A stretch of 63,884 nucleotides of DNA from an uncultured bacterium (GCA_934644775.1 CAKUDB010000014.1:1-63884); one strand, 5' to 3'. Shown: positions 51,190-61,384, counted from the stretch's first letter. Program-made: numbers and translations. Notes: generated from the sequence alone by a model not told the origin.

Positions 51190-52962
51190 TTAAGGCCAGT
51201 AACGTTTGATAATAGGATCTTTTTCGTCGCCTTTAAATATACACACTTGGGTGCCCACATTGACGCGCTCATAAAGATCTTCAATATCGGGAATAGTCAT
51301 ACGCATACAACCATGAGAAGCCTTGGTGCCTACCGTATCAGGATAGGGGGTACCGTGGAAACCTACCGAGTCACCAAAGCCAATCCAGCGCGTTCCCAAG
51401 GGATTGTTAGGGCCGGGAGGAATCTGTTTAGCATCTTTAGCCCATTCGGAGTTGGGAGGCAACCAAGTGGGATCTTTAGCCATATCGGAAATAAAGTAGG
51501 CTCCCAGCGGAGTAGGATGCTCGTCAACTCCTATAGCTACTGGATAATAGCGAGTATTATTAGCTTCATCGACTAATACTAGCGAATATTGGGACAAATT
51601 GACATATAAGCGAGTGCTTAGAGCACTAGTTACCAAAACACCAGCTATGCCGTCTTGGCCTAAATTGGCGTCGGCTTGCAAATCTTTGACCGCTTCTTGA
51701 GTCTTTTTATCAAATTTGCCCTTAACGTAGCCCTCTGACAAGTAGCCTCGCAAAGCTAGACGGCGCTGCAATTCGGCCACATCATCGCCTATAGCTCCTA
51801 AACCCAAGGGAGCTTGGCCATATTTTTCAGTAGTATTCAATCCGAAAGTAATGGCGCGTTTAGTCGATAAGCCGAAACTATCATAGACGACAGTTTCCAC
51901 TATGTGAGTACCTTCGTAAAGGGTGGGCAATTTGTAGCGATAGTTGAAAGTTTTGGGGGCAGAAGTAGCTTGAGAAAGAGAAACTGAATTGGAGTCTTCT
52001 TCCACAGCTTGAGAGACTACCTCTTTACCTATTTGGCCATCAGCTTCCACTTTAAGTACGGTAAAGTCTTTATTGTCGATACTCTGGCGCAAAATACCGT
52101 CTATATAGACCTCTAACTTGGCCACCCCCGAATCGACGTCTGTAGCTTTTACATTTAAAGTGAGATCTTTACTGATAAAAATCGTATAGGGATCTTTAGG
52201 CCCAACATCTATGCGATTGTAGCTCTTTCCGTTAGCTGCTGTTACTGGAACTTGCTCTATCACCGGCTCTACTTGAGGAGGTTCAAAGTCGCAAATAAAT
52301 TCGCGTTGGCCGGAAGTAGAATTGCCAGCCTCGTCGTGGACATTCCAATTGATAGTACAAAGGCCGCGCTGAGTAGGCAAAGTTAAAGAGAAGAAGCCCT
52401 TTTCGTTAGCTTGGGCCGTTACTGAATGGTCGCCAATAGAAGCGGTAACGACTGCGCCGGGCTGATCGGCAGTCCCTTGCAAGGTAATTTTGTTTTTGTT
52501 GGACTTATAACCGACTACCGGGTGAGAAATACTCACTTTGGGAGGTATAGTATCGATAACTACTAGCCAACGCTCGTCATATTGGTCCGATTTTATGGCA
52601 AAAATATGCTCTCCGTCAGCTAAGGCGTTCGGCTGAGCTACCGCCCGTCCCAACCACCAAGTATTGCTCACTTTTAGTTCTTCTCCGTCTACGTTAATGT
52701 GTATAGGAGAAGGGGGAAGACCAGAATAAGTGACGCAAAGGGTGGGAGCTGAATTGGCTATAGCCAACTTCATGCCTACTTTGGGAGCTTGGGCTGCCAA
52801 ATTCAAATCGCTTATAGCCACGCTATCTATTTGAAAATGGCCCGACTTATAAAGATAAAGGGATATTAAAAAAAACAGCGCCAAGCCGACAAAGGCTAAA
52901 GCTATAGGGATGATCCCCCAACTAAAGCTTTTTTTGCTCTGCGCCGATTGACAAGTAGTCAT
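51190..52962 (-). CDS. L,D-transpeptidase with Ig-like and PG-binding domains
   Basis: A 590-residue envelope enzyme that makes 3-3 peptidoglycan crosslinks. An N-terminal membrane helix (about 14-37) is followed by two or three immunoglobulin-like domains (for example VSISHPVVGYKSNKNKITLQ), a peptidoglycan-binding domain (DDVAELQRRLALRGYLSEG) and the YkuD domain with HGTPYPDTVGTKASHGCMR, which contains the catalytic His and Cys. The stretch GARWIGFGDS-like GTRWIGFGDSVGFH is typical. It is a long form compared with usual L,D-transpeptidases. Confidence 0.92.
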   Translation of the reverse strand: MTTCQSAQSKKSFSWGIIPIALAFVGLALFFLISLYLYKSGHFQIDSVAISDLNLAAQAPKVGMKLAIANSAPTLCVTYSGLPPSPIHINVDGEELKVSNTWWLGRAVAQPNALADGEHIFAIKSDQYDERWLVVIDTIPPKVSISHPVVGYKSNKNKITLQGTADQPGAVVTASIGDHSVTAQANEKGFFSLTLPTQRGLCTINWNVHDEAGNSTSGQREFICDFEPPQVEPVIEQVPVTAANGKSYNRIDVGPKDPYTIFISKDLTLNVKATDVDSGVAKLEVYIDGILRQSIDNKDFTVLKVEADGQIGKEVVSQAVEEDSNSVSLSQATSAPKTFNYRYKLPTLYEGTHIVETVVYDSFGLSTKRAITFGLNTTEKYGQAPLGLGAIGDDVAELQRRLALRGYLSEGYVKGKFDKKTQEAVKDLQADANLGQDGIAGVLVTSALSTRLYVNLSQYSLVLVDEANNTRYYPVAIGVDEHPTPLGAYFISDMAKDPTWLPPNSEWAKDAKQIPPGPNNPLGTRWIGFGDSVGFHGTPYPDTVGTKASHGCMRMTIPDIEDLYERVNVGTQVCIFKGDEKDPIIKRYWP

Positions 52963-52993
52963 AAATATTAAAAAGCTGTCCGCTTAAATTCAG

Positions 52994-53527
52994 TTAATCT
53001 CTCTTATTTAACAAGAAATAGAGGCCGGAAAAAACTTTGAGATCGACTTGGATGCCGGCAGCCATCTTAGATCTAAGCCATTGATCAATATCGTCTAGAG
53101 GGACTAAATGTACTTGGATATTTTCGCTGCTGTCACCGCCACCAGGGCCAACTTTCTTAATATTTTGGGCTAAATAAAAAGTAATAATTTCTGAAGTAAT
53201 GCCTGCTGAAGTTGGCCCTTCGGTTAAATAGACCATCTTTTCGGCTCGATAGCCGGTCTCTTCTTCCAATTCGCGCTGGGCCGCCTCTTCCAAACTTTCG
53301 GAATGGCATTTGGCTTTGTCTCCCACTAAGCCGGCTGGAAACTCAATAACTCTGCCGTGACAAGGGATACGCTCTTGCTCTACTAGCACTACTTCCCGGT
53401 TGGGAGTGCAAGCCACCATAGCTACAATACCGGTGACACTCTTGCTGCGCTGAGCATATTCCCAGCGCCCTTGGCGCACTAAATTTACAAACTTACCTGC
53501 ATAAAGAATTTCTGTATTATCGGTCAT
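52994..53527 (-). CDS. NUDIX hydrolase, ADP-ribose pyrophosphatase-like
   Basis: A 177-residue NUDIX enzyme. The box is intact: G.....ESLEEAAQRELEEETGY, preceded by IEFPAGLVGD as in NudF-type ADP-ribose pyrophosphatases. The likely substrate is ADP-ribose or a related nucleoside diphosphate sugar. It is between the L,D-transpeptidase and amidohydrolase genes on the same strand. Confidence 0.9.
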   Translation of the reverse strand: MTDNTEILYAGKFVNLVRQGRWEYAQRSKSVTGIVAMVACTPNREVVLVEQERIPCHGRVIEFPAGLVGDKAKCHSESLEEAAQRELEEETGYRAEKMVYLTEGPTSAGITSEIITFYLAQNIKKVGPGGGDSSENIQVHLVPLDDIDQWLRSKMAAGIQVDLKVFSGLYFLLNKRD

Positions 53528-53621
53528 GATAAATCATCTCCAAGAAGGCCGCTCAATTCTAGTCCCCCAGTGCAAAACCTGCCCCTAAGCGACCCACGAC
53601 CTTTCGAGTTTCGATAAGCTT

Positions 53622-54854
53622 TCACTGCTTCAAAACTACGCTTTGACGTTCTTCGTCGATAATGTATTCCTGGTAGCCAAAAACTGAATCGGCACTGTAA
53701 CCAGAAAGTACTTCCTCTATAGTGAGGGCTTGCTCTGGTTGAGGAGGGAAAAGGGCGTTTTGCAAAGCTGGAGCCAAACCTGAAGGCATACCGTCTGATC
53801 CCCAAAGCAAATCTTTCCCTGGCAAAAAGCCGACTTGATCGATAAGCATACGTAGTGGATTATTGCGTCGACAGCAAATCGGACTGAGCTTATGAGCGTA
53901 AACTAATGAGTCATGACTGAAATTAGGTTGCATACAAAGCGTTATTCCTAATTGTTTACACTCTTGAGCTTGCTTTAAAGTAATAAATTGACAATGCTCT
54001 AGACGCAACTTAAAGCGACAATTTGCTGGTTTGGAGCCACAACGTTGCAAAACGCGCAGCACTTGAGCAATGGCCGTATCTCCTATAGTGTGGATGGCCG
54101 TATCCGCTTTCCAAGCTATACATTTACGTAAAATAGATGCTAATTCATCGTCCTCGTAAATAAGGACGGGATGGCCATCTTTAACGTAGCCTTCACTTAT
54201 AGCAGCCGTGCCAGCTCCCAAAGCTCCATCGGCAAAAAGTTTGAGGCGTATCTTCTCAGTTGCAGAACTTATGGGCGCGTTTTGCTCCTTTTCTAGGCTG
54301 TCACTTTCACGCCAAGGCCGACGGGTTTTTACCTTAAAATTGCCACACAGTTTGGCATCGCAAGCGTAGGGAAGCGTATACATCATATCTTCAGCGCCGT
54401 AAAGTCCAGCCTGATGCCAACTATTTACACAACGCTTGAAAGCTGGAGCTAGATGCTCGGCGCTTGGACACAAAGTTGGATTTGCCGATAAGAAGAAAAA
54501 AAGTTTGGCCATTTCTTTTTCGGCTTGTTTGGCTGTGCGAGGATAAGGTTCTATGTGCTCTTTTCTGAGCATGTCGGCGGCCTTGGCGTTACAAGTATAA
54601 CCGTGCAAACAATTGTTGAGAAAAACCAGTGGTGGAAGTGAATCCAAGTCGGTTTCTGTCAACTTTATAGCTTCATGGTGTAAGCCAGTAACCACAGTTA
54701 AAACATCGTCACTACCTACCTGGTTGCGCACGTAAGAGAGCACATCTTCCTTAGATGTGTATTGACCGACATAGGGGTAAGAGCTCAGCATGGCACTGAG
54801 GCTAAGGTGATTGTGGTGGTCAAATATTAAAGGAAGGCGCTCGATGTATGGCAT
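53622..54854 (-). CDS. YtcJ-like amidohydrolase, minimal barrel
   Basis: A 410-residue amidohydrolase-3 family protein. Metal ligands include HHNH in FDHHNHLS, the lysine block KLFADGALGAGTAA, HTIGDTAI, EHCQFI and the Asp in WGSDGMPSG. Usual members are about 530 residues and carry a beta-sandwich on both sides of the barrel; here the protein starts at the metal motif and ends soon after the barrel, so that subdomain is missing. The active site appears complete. Substrate unknown. Confidence 0.82.
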   Translation of the reverse strand: MPYIERLPLIFDHHNHLSLSAMLSSYPYVGQYTSKEDVLSYVRNQVGSDDVLTVVTGLHHEAIKLTETDLDSLPPLVFLNNCLHGYTCNAKAADMLRKEHIEPYPRTAKQAEKEMAKLFFFLSANPTLCPSAEHLAPAFKRCVNSWHQAGLYGAEDMMYTLPYACDAKLCGNFKVKTRRPWRESDSLEKEQNAPISSATEKIRLKLFADGALGAGTAAISEGYVKDGHPVLIYEDDELASILRKCIAWKADTAIHTIGDTAIAQVLRVLQRCGSKPANCRFKLRLEHCQFITLKQAQECKQLGITLCMQPNFSHDSLVYAHKLSPICCRRNNPLRMLIDQVGFLPGKDLLWGSDGMPSGLAPALQNALFPPQPEQALTIEEVLSGYSADSVFGYQEYIIDEERQSVVLKQ

Positions 54855-54866
54855 TATTATCGCTAT

Positions 54867-55571
54867 TTACTTTTCGGTATCTTTCTCAGGAACCCACTGT
54901 TTGAGTTTGAGAGCTTTATTAACGATAATCAACTCAGCTCGCCCAAATTTTGGCTGGCTATTTTCGCTGTATTCAAAGACTTTGCCCACAAGACCTTTGG
55001 GCTTAAGTTGGCCGCTGGGATTAGTTAAAGTGTCGATCCAGCTGGCCTGAGGGCCGTAATCTTGAGGCAATTTGCTCCAATAGAAAGTATTATCGGAGCC
55101 TTTGCCCAGCAAACATTGGCTGGATTCATAAGTTAGGGTTCTTTTTTGGTTATCCCAAGTCCAAATGGCAAAGACGGCTGGGCGTACATCGGAGCGGGGC
55201 ACAGAGACGAATATTTGCGGCTTGTCACCTTTTATTTGTCCAGCCATTTGCAAATCGGAATTGCCCCACACAAAATAGCCCATAGCGCGGGCGTCGTTAA
55301 GAGAAGTTATTTCCGGGCCTCTACCTAACACTTTCCCATGACGATCGGTTACTATCAATTTGGCAAAAGCATTCTCTTGATCGATCTTAAATACTTTGAG
55401 ACTAATGGCTTCGCAATATCTGTCACCATCAAGATCGGCGCGTATAGTTTGCACAATTTGGCCGACTTTGTAAGGCGACTGATCGGCTTGTGCCGGATTA
55501 GCTATCCATAAACTTACTGTTAAAAATCCCCAACAGGCAGCGCTTGCATAAGCAGTTTTTTTAAAAGACAT
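54867..55571 (-). CDS. Secreted protein with Asp-rich loop
   Basis: A 234-residue protein with a signal peptide (1-29, ending PAQAD). RADLDGDRYCEAISLKVF near residue 45 resembles the calcium-binding DxDGD loop of FG-GAP/VCBS repeats, and later segments (VLGRGPEIT, IFVSVPRSD, AVFAIWTWDN) alternate strands as in a propeller blade. I do not recognise a family. It is 12 bp upstream of the amidohydrolase gene on the same strand. Confidence 0.6.
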   Translation of the reverse strand: MSFKKTAYASAACWGFLTVSLWIANPAQADQSPYKVGQIVQTIRADLDGDRYCEAISLKVFKIDQENAFAKLIVTDRHGKVLGRGPEITSLNDARAMGYFVWGNSDLQMAGQIKGDKPQIFVSVPRSDVRPAVFAIWTWDNQKRTLTYESSQCLLGKGSDNTFYWSKLPQDYGPQASWIDTLTNPSGQLKPKGLVGKVFEYSENSQPKFGRAELIIVNKALKLKQWVPEKDTEK

Positions 55572-55665
55572 AAGGCAAAAACCCCCTAAAAAAATGAGGA
55601 AAAGACCTAAGTAGGATCTTTAGCGGCCTTTCGTAGCTTTCCTTTGCTAAGTCCATTGACTTGGG

Positions 55666-55709
55666 AAAAAAGCCCGGCCTTAGCTCCTTTGGATAGTAAT
55701 TGGGCCGGG
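55666..55709 (-). terminator. Terminator after metallophosphoesterase
   Basis: On the minus strand CCCGGCC (55709-55703) pairs with GGCCGGG (55679-55673) and a T run (55671-55666) follows. Confidence 0.75.
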
Positions 55710-55738
55710 TTGTTCCGAAAAAATACAGACTAATATTT

Positions 55739-56452
55739 CTAAAAGAGTTCCGGTGGAGTTAATTTTTTACCGTTCCAAATTAAGGCGGGCTTAAAATCTA
55801 AGTAGTCGGCTGAAGTTAAGTAATAATTTACTCCGTTTTGGTTATAGCTTAAACCTGGCTTGGTATAATTGTGGATATGGCCAAAAATACAAGCGTCGAC
55901 CTGATATTTTTCCAACAAGGCGCTGAATTGACTCTTTTGCATGGCTCCCACTTGGGGAGGGTAGTGCATCATAGCTAAGCGCAAACCGGCCTGGGAATCT
56001 AAGCTCTTTAAGCTTAGTTCTAGTCTGGCTAACTCGCGTTGGAAGATCTTTTCGTCTTGGGCGTCGTATTCAGGAGAAGTAGGCAAAGCCCAACCTCGGG
56101 AGCCGCAAATACTTACCCCCCCAATATTGACCGAATCGTTTTGTACAAAGATAAGGCCCGGATAAGTATCACGCAAACGGCTGATACTTTGCCACCAATA
56201 GTCATGGTTGCCTCTAATAAGCACTTTTTGGCCACTTAAACCGGTAAGCCAATGTAGATCCTGCTGGGCTTCAGGCGGGCGCATAGCCCAAGAAATATCG
56301 CCAGCTACCAAAACAATATCGTCCGCCCCCACTGTACTATTCCAGTTGTCGGCAATCTTCTGCCAATGGCAGCGCCATTTTTCGCCAAAAATATCCATGG
56401 CTTTATCGTTGCCAAAAGAGAGATGTAAATCACTTAATGCGTAAATATTCAA
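55739..56452 (-). CDS. Metallophosphoesterase, cytosolic
   Basis: About 238 residues. The probable start is TTG at 56452, directly before NIYALSDLHLSFG; upstream codons add basic residues unlike the family. Motifs are DLHL, GDISW, GNHDYWW and GHIHNYTK, all five metal sites. The block KAMDIFGEKWRCHWQKI is seen in a conserved bacterial group of unknown substrate. It is 142 bp from a divergent secreted phosphoesterase gene. Confidence 0.85.
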   Translation of the reverse strand: MNIYALSDLHLSFGNDKAMDIFGEKWRCHWQKIADNWNSTVGADDIVLVAGDISWAMRPPEAQQDLHWLTGLSGQKVLIRGNHDYWWQSISRLRDTYPGLIFVQNDSVNIGGVSICGSRGWALPTSPEYDAQDEKIFQRELARLELSLKSLDSQAGLRLAMMHYPPQVGAMQKSQFSALLEKYQVDACIFGHIHNYTKPGLSYNQNGVNYYLTSADYLDFKPALIWNGKKLTPPELF

Positions 56453-56594
56453 AACACCGCAATTATACAAAGACTTATTTTTTTGCGCAAGATAGGCAGA
56501 AAACTTTCTTTTTTGGCTACTAACAGAGGTTGTCAAAAAAAAATTGCCAAAATAGTTTCCCTAAAAAATATCTTGGGAAAGGCCCACTATCGAT

Positions 56595-57803
56595 ATGTAT
56601 TCTGGGAAAAAAATATTAACTTGGCTAACCGTTTGCCTTTTGCTCTTAGTGGCTAACGCTTACGCCCAGCCGATTAGATCTCAAGGGGTTCCTCCAACCC
56701 AAAGCGTCTCTTTTATCCATTGGTCGGATATCCATTTAGGCGAAAGTCATACGCCCCGCTCAGTTTGGGACGAAGCTTTTAAGGCCGGTCGCCGCGACGA
56801 TTTAGCTTCTTTCTATATTTTAAGTGGCGACTTAGTTGACAATAAAGAAATAGATAATTTGCAATTTAACCAGCGGGTAGCCGATTTCTGCTCTTCTTAT
56901 TTGGAGCCTTTAGTTAAAGAAGGTAAGCCGGTATTAGTAGCCTATGGCAATAACGATTTTTATATAAATTACAGTACCGATCCGGAAAATATGCTTCCTA
57001 CTATGGACTTATGGCGTAAAGCTATGGGCGAAAAATATTATTTAGACGAACTGGGCAATGGTGTTTATCCCGAGCGTATGGGCGGTGTCACCTGGATTAC
57101 TCTCAATTCTCTAATTTTTTCTTCTATAAATTCCTGCCCCCCTGACCAACTTAAGAGTCAGCGCGAGCGTACTTTAAGTTGGTTGGCTGCCACTTTGTCG
57201 GCAGTGTCAGAAAAATCTACCGCAGCTATTATTTGTCACGTGCCTCCTTGCACCGACGCTTATAATCATCAATCTATGTGGGACAGCGAATCGTTAAAGA
57301 CTTTCCATAAGATCCTTTCCAATACCAATTGTCACGTAATAATTACCTCCGGCCACACCCATCGCAATGAGTTGCACACTCTTTGTTTAAGCCAAACTGA
57401 GACCGTACCTATAATTATTGTGGGCTCGATAGCTCAGAAATACGGATACTATGCCAACTACCGTCGCACTACTTGGGAGTTTAATCGCCAAAGCGGTTTG
57501 GCCGAAAATTTGAGCTGGGACTTAAATTATGTCGATTCAGAAAAAGGCCGTCGCAGCGAAGCGGTGGAGGGACCCACTTTGCCTCAAACTTGGCTCGACT
57601 TCCGTCGCCAACTGGCTGAGGATGACGAAGCTTACCAAGATTATTTGCGCGACTTCTATTCTTGTGAAGATAACTGGTTTAAACTTACTTCCGATCAGAA
57701 ATTGCGCTGCCAATTAGTAGACGAGGTCTTTGTCAATACCGGTTTAGAAGGTTGCGACCCAGCTGTCGACGATTCTGCCCAGGCTGAAGACGAAGCCGCT
57801 TAG
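56595..57803 (+). CDS. Secreted acid-sphingomyelinase-like phosphodiesterase
   Basis: A 402-residue metallophosphoesterase with a signal peptide (1-25, ending AYAQ). Motifs SDIHLGES, GDLVDNKE, YGNNDF, CHVPPC and SGHTHRNE give the full metal site, and the layout resembles acid sphingomyelinase and other secreted phosphodiesterases. A lipid or nucleotide phosphodiester could be the substrate. The C-terminus is acidic (AEDEAA). Its stop overlaps the mfd stop by four bases. Confidence 0.82.
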   Translation: MYSGKKILTWLTVCLLLLVANAYAQPIRSQGVPPTQSVSFIHWSDIHLGESHTPRSVWDEAFKAGRRDDLASFYILSGDLVDNKEIDNLQFNQRVADFCSSYLEPLVKEGKPVLVAYGNNDFYINYSTDPENMLPTMDLWRKAMGEKYYLDELGNGVYPERMGGVTWITLNSLIFSSINSCPPDQLKSQRERTLSWLAATLSAVSEKSTAAIICHVPPCTDAYNHQSMWDSESLKTFHKILSNTNCHVIITSGHTHRNELHTLCLSQTETVPIIIVGSIAQKYGYYANYRRTTWEFNRQSGLAENLSWDLNYVDSEKGRRSEAVEGPTLPQTWLDFRRQLAEDDEAYQDYLRDFYSCEDNWFKLTSDQKLRCQLVDEVFVNTGLEGCDPAVDDSAQAEDEAA

Positions 57804-60800
57804 CTGGGCAAAGCTTCTAAATAGGCCAGCACTTGCTCAATTTTGTTAATTAAAACTGGCGGCTTGGGATAATCTAAATTGCCCGCAGCGCGACCGCAAA
57901 TGGCGTCTAATTGCAAGGCCATCTGATCCTGACTAGCTTTCCAGCCCACTAAATTGGACAGTTGGCCTAGCTCGCGCTGAGTCAGTTGGCGCATAAAAGG
58001 AGCCACAAACCACATTACGCCGCCTTTTACCCTAATTGAAGGTATAAGCATAGAGCGACATTTCAATTTTAGGCGCACCAAGCTAAGCAAATACTCGGTA
58101 AGTTCGGGCAACTTACCGTAGCGGTCGCGCAGCTCTTCGCGTATATCTTGGAGCTCTTGGTTGTTTTCTACTGAAGCTATGCGCTTGTAAAGTACGACCT
58201 TTTGTTGGGGATCGCCAATATAGTCGTCGGGTAAGCCGGTAGAAATGGGCAAATCGATAACGACATTCTGCTCTGTGCTGGCCCCTTCTTGCTCAGGATC
58301 TTTATGCTCGCGCAGCGCTTTTACAGCGTCGCTAAGCATACGACAATACAAACTAAAACCGACAGCCGCTACGTGGCCCGATTGCTCGGCACCCAAGATA
58401 TTGCCTGCGCCGCGAATCTCTAAGTCGCGTTTGGCTATTTGGAAGCCGGCTCCCAACTGAGTAAAGTCGCGAATAGTTTCCAAACGCTTTTTGGCCTGAT
58501 CGGTAAGTTTGCGGCTGGGCGGATAGAGTAGGTAGCAATAACCTTGTTTGGCGCTGCGCCCTACGCGGCCGCGCAGTTGGTAAAGTTGGGCTAGCCCCAA
58601 AGTGTGGGCGTTATCGATAATAATAGTATTTACATTAGGTACATCTAGGCCGCTTTCGATAATGGTAGAGCACACTAACACATCGTATTGGCCTTCGTAA
58701 AATTCCATCATAACTTTTTCTAGCTTTTGTTCGCCCATTTGGCCGTGGCCTACACCAATGCGGGCTTGGGGAACGAGCCTTTGTAAGTCGGCAGCAACTC
58801 TGGCAATACTTTGGACACGATTATGTAGGAAATATACTTGGCCGTGGCGGCTCAATTCGCGCACGATAGCCGCTTTTATCAATTCGCCATTATGCTCAAA
58901 AAGGTAAGTTTTAATAGGCAGACGATTCTCCGGCGGAGTTTCGATAACTGACATCTCTCTAATGCCATAAAAAGACATTTGCAAAGTGCGGGGGATAGGC
59001 GTGGCACTCATAGACATAATATCTATGCCCGCTTTCAGCTCGGATAGCTTCGTCTTGTGCATAACCCCGAAGCGCTGCTCTTCGTCGATAATCAGTAAGC
59101 CCAAATTTTTAAATTTGATATCTTGAGAGAGTAAGCGATGGGTGCCGATAACAATATCACATTTACCTTCACTTAAAGCTTCGACCGTCTGTCTTTGCTC
59201 GGCGGCAGTTTTAAAGCGGGAAAGTAAGCTGATATGGATGGGATAAGGGGCCAAGCGCTCGGTAAAAGTCATAAAGTGTTGGTGGGCTAGCACTGTAGTA
59301 GGCACTAAGATGGCTACTTGTTTACCTTGATTGACCACTTTAAAAGCGGCTCGCAAAGCTACTTCAGTTTTACCATAACCTACGTCTCCACAAATAAGGC
59401 GATCCATAGGGCGCGGACTCTCTAAGTCGGCTTTAACTTCGCGTATAGCTCTAAGCTGATCGGGCGTTTCTTGATAGGGAAAAGCGTCTTCCATCTCCTG
59501 TTGCCAAGGTGTATCTGCAGGATAGGCAAAGCCTTGGGCTTTAGCTCTTTGGGCGTATACTTGCAACAACTTCTGGGCCGCTTCGGCGGCGTAGGCCCTT
59601 ATTTTGGCTTTAGTTTTGCGCCAGTCGGCCCCATTCATCTTCGATAAAGCCGACTCTTTGCCGTCGATACCTTCATATTTTTGTACTAAGTCGAGCTGAT
59701 CGACAGGGACAAAGACGCAATCTCCCTTGGCATACTCGAGCTTAAGCATATCGTGCTCTACATTGTTAAGAGAAAGTGTTTGGATACCTATATAGCGAGC
59801 GATACCGTGTTGCAAGTGCACTACCAAGTCGCCCGGAGCTATTTCGTCTAAGCGCAGAGCGCTGCCACTTTTGTCAGCCGGTTTATTAAGGCGACGGCGC
59901 AAGCGCTGCCCCATAATCTCCCTATCGGTTAAAAATTCTAACCAACCGTCGTCTAATTTCAGGCGGAACCCTTCATTGGCATAACCTTGCAAAAGTAAAA
60001 CCTGGCCGGCCTTTAACAGGCTGGGCTTAGTAGTAAAATCGGTTATATCATGCTCTTCCAGTAGCTCTTTAAGGCGCATAAATTGGGAAGTAAGCAAGAC
60101 GGTACGCCGCTTTTCTTTTTGCCAAGTAGGTAAAACGGCCAAGAGATCGTCTACCTTGCTGGTAAAAGGTACGGCCAACTCAAAGCCTACCTCAAAGCGG
60201 TGGGTAGGATCGATATTGAAATTGTGGCTATTGAAAGAGGAGCGGCCCAGCCCTTCTACATCGGAAACCCAAGCCGAAATATAAGCTTTGCGAAACTTAG
60301 CCAGCATACTCTCGAGCCGTTCCCACACGTAGTTAGTCTCGCTCTCTTCGATAAAACCTATGGAAGCGCCGCTAGAAGCTTGGGCTTCCCACTCTTGGTT
60401 CCATTCTTTGGCCGTAAGGCGCAATTGTACCGGCTCTTCCAAAACCACCAAAGTATGGGGCGCTTTTTTTTGTAAATAGTCGGTCAGCCAAGATTCGTCT
60501 CGACTATCGCCGGGAACGGCGGGTAACAAGACTACTTCCTTAAGGTTGGCGCTAGAGCGTTGGGTGTCGATATTAAAAGCTCTTATAGTTTCGATCTCGT
60601 CGCCAAATAATTCCAGGCGGGCCGGCTGTCCGGTAATAGGATAAATATCGATTAGACCGCCGCGTACAGCATATTGGCCTCGCCCTTCGACCATGGGCAC
60701 CCGGTTATAGCCTTCGCTATTTAATATCTCCAATAACAGTTCAATGTCGATATTCTCTCCCACATGTAGAGTTAATTTGCTCTTTTCCAACTTTTCGGCC

Positions 60801-61384
60801 CGGACAGTAGGCTGCATAACGGCCCGCAAGGGGGCGATAATAACTGCTTGCTCTTGGCCGTCTTCTTCTCGGTAGCGATCTAAAGCTTGGAGTACGGCCA
60901 AACGGGCTGGATCGGCGCTGTCAGCCTCGTCGCCGAGCATTTTAAGCGACTCTTTTTCCGGGAAGAGCCAGATTTGTTCTTCATGGAAGAAAGTATGACA
61001 ATCTTGAAAGAGGCGCTCGGCACTATCGGCAGTAGGAGTAATCCATAAAATAATCGGTTTTAAATTTAAGCCACTGTGACAAGCTTGGATAAAAAGGGGC
61101 CGAGCCGAAGCGGTCAAGCCGCTACAGACGGTGGCTGAAGCCTTTTGCAACGATTGCCAAAGGGTGCTCTTCTGGGTTGCGCGGTGCCACAACTCGCTTA
61201 AGTAAACATTAGCCTGAAAACAATTGCGCTGGGCCAGCTTTTGTTGCTGAACTTTATCGTATTTTGTCGCAGTTTCTGCCTCGGCAGTAGGGGCGGAAGG
61301 GGCTTGAGAAGATTGTTGGTTATTCGCGTGGTTTAAATTGGCGCTGATAATATTTCTTAATGAAGAAGATCTGTAGTTACTCAT
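57800..61384 (-). CDS. mfd: Transcription-repair coupling factor Mfd
   Basis: About 1194 residues from the ATG at 61384 (MSNYRSSSLRN); a TTG 81 bases upstream is possible. Mfd removes stalled RNA polymerase and recruits UvrA. The UvrB-like D1-D3 modules, the polymerase-interaction domain (DLVVHLQHGIARYIG ... FVPVDQLDLVQKY), the RecG-like motor with P-loop GDVGYGKTEVALRAA, DEEQRFGV, QLRGRVGR and the C-terminal D7 are in order. The first 70 residues are disordered and Ala/Gln-rich, longer than usual. Confidence 0.96.
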   Translation of the reverse strand: MSNYRSSSLRNIISANLNHANNQQSSQAPSAPTAEAETATKYDKVQQQKLAQRNCFQANVYLSELWHRATQKSTLWQSLQKASATVCSGLTASARPLFIQACHSGLNLKPIILWITPTADSAERLFQDCHTFFHEEQIWLFPEKESLKMLGDEADSADPARLAVLQALDRYREEDGQEQAVIIAPLRAVMQPTVRAEKLEKSKLTLHVGENIDIELLLEILNSEGYNRVPMVEGRGQYAVRGGLIDIYPITGQPARLELFGDEIETIRAFNIDTQRSSANLKEVVLLPAVPGDSRDESWLTDYLQKKAPHTLVVLEEPVQLRLTAKEWNQEWEAQASSGASIGFIEESETNYVWERLESMLAKFRKAYISAWVSDVEGLGRSSFNSHNFNIDPTHRFEVGFELAVPFTSKVDDLLAVLPTWQKEKRRTVLLTSQFMRLKELLEEHDITDFTTKPSLLKAGQVLLLQGYANEGFRLKLDDGWLEFLTDREIMGQRLRRRLNKPADKSGSALRLDEIAPGDLVVHLQHGIARYIGIQTLSLNNVEHDMLKLEYAKGDCVFVPVDQLDLVQKYEGIDGKESALSKMNGADWRKTKAKIRAYAAEAAQKLLQVYAQRAKAQGFAYPADTPWQQEMEDAFPYQETPDQLRAIREVKADLESPRPMDRLICGDVGYGKTEVALRAAFKVVNQGKQVAILVPTTVLAHQHFMTFTERLAPYPIHISLLSRFKTAAEQRQTVEALSEGKCDIVIGTHRLLSQDIKFKNLGLLIIDEEQRFGVMHKTKLSELKAGIDIMSMSATPIPRTLQMSFYGIREMSVIETPPENRLPIKTYLFEHNGELIKAAIVRELSRHGQVYFLHNRVQSIARVAADLQRLVPQARIGVGHGQMGEQKLEKVMMEFYEGQYDVLVCSTIIESGLDVPNVNTIIIDNAHTLGLAQLYQLRGRVGRSAKQGYCYLLYPPSRKLTDQAKKRLETIRDFTQLGAGFQIAKRDLEIRGAGNILGAEQSGHVAAVGFSLYCRMLSDAVKALREHKDPEQEGASTEQNVVIDLPISTGLPDDYIGDPQQKVVLYKRIASVENNQELQDIREELRDRYGKLPELTEYLLSLVRLKLKCRSMLIPSIRVKGGVMWFVAPFMRQLTQRELGQLSNLVGWKASQDQMALQLDAICGRAAGNLDYPKPPVLINKIEQVLAYLEALPS

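Noticed and set aside
53524..53805. 93-codon minus-strand frame overlapping the amidohydrolase end
   Set aside because: It is in a different phase, its sequence is Arg/Ser-rich without family character, and the amidohydrolase frame explains the same DNA.
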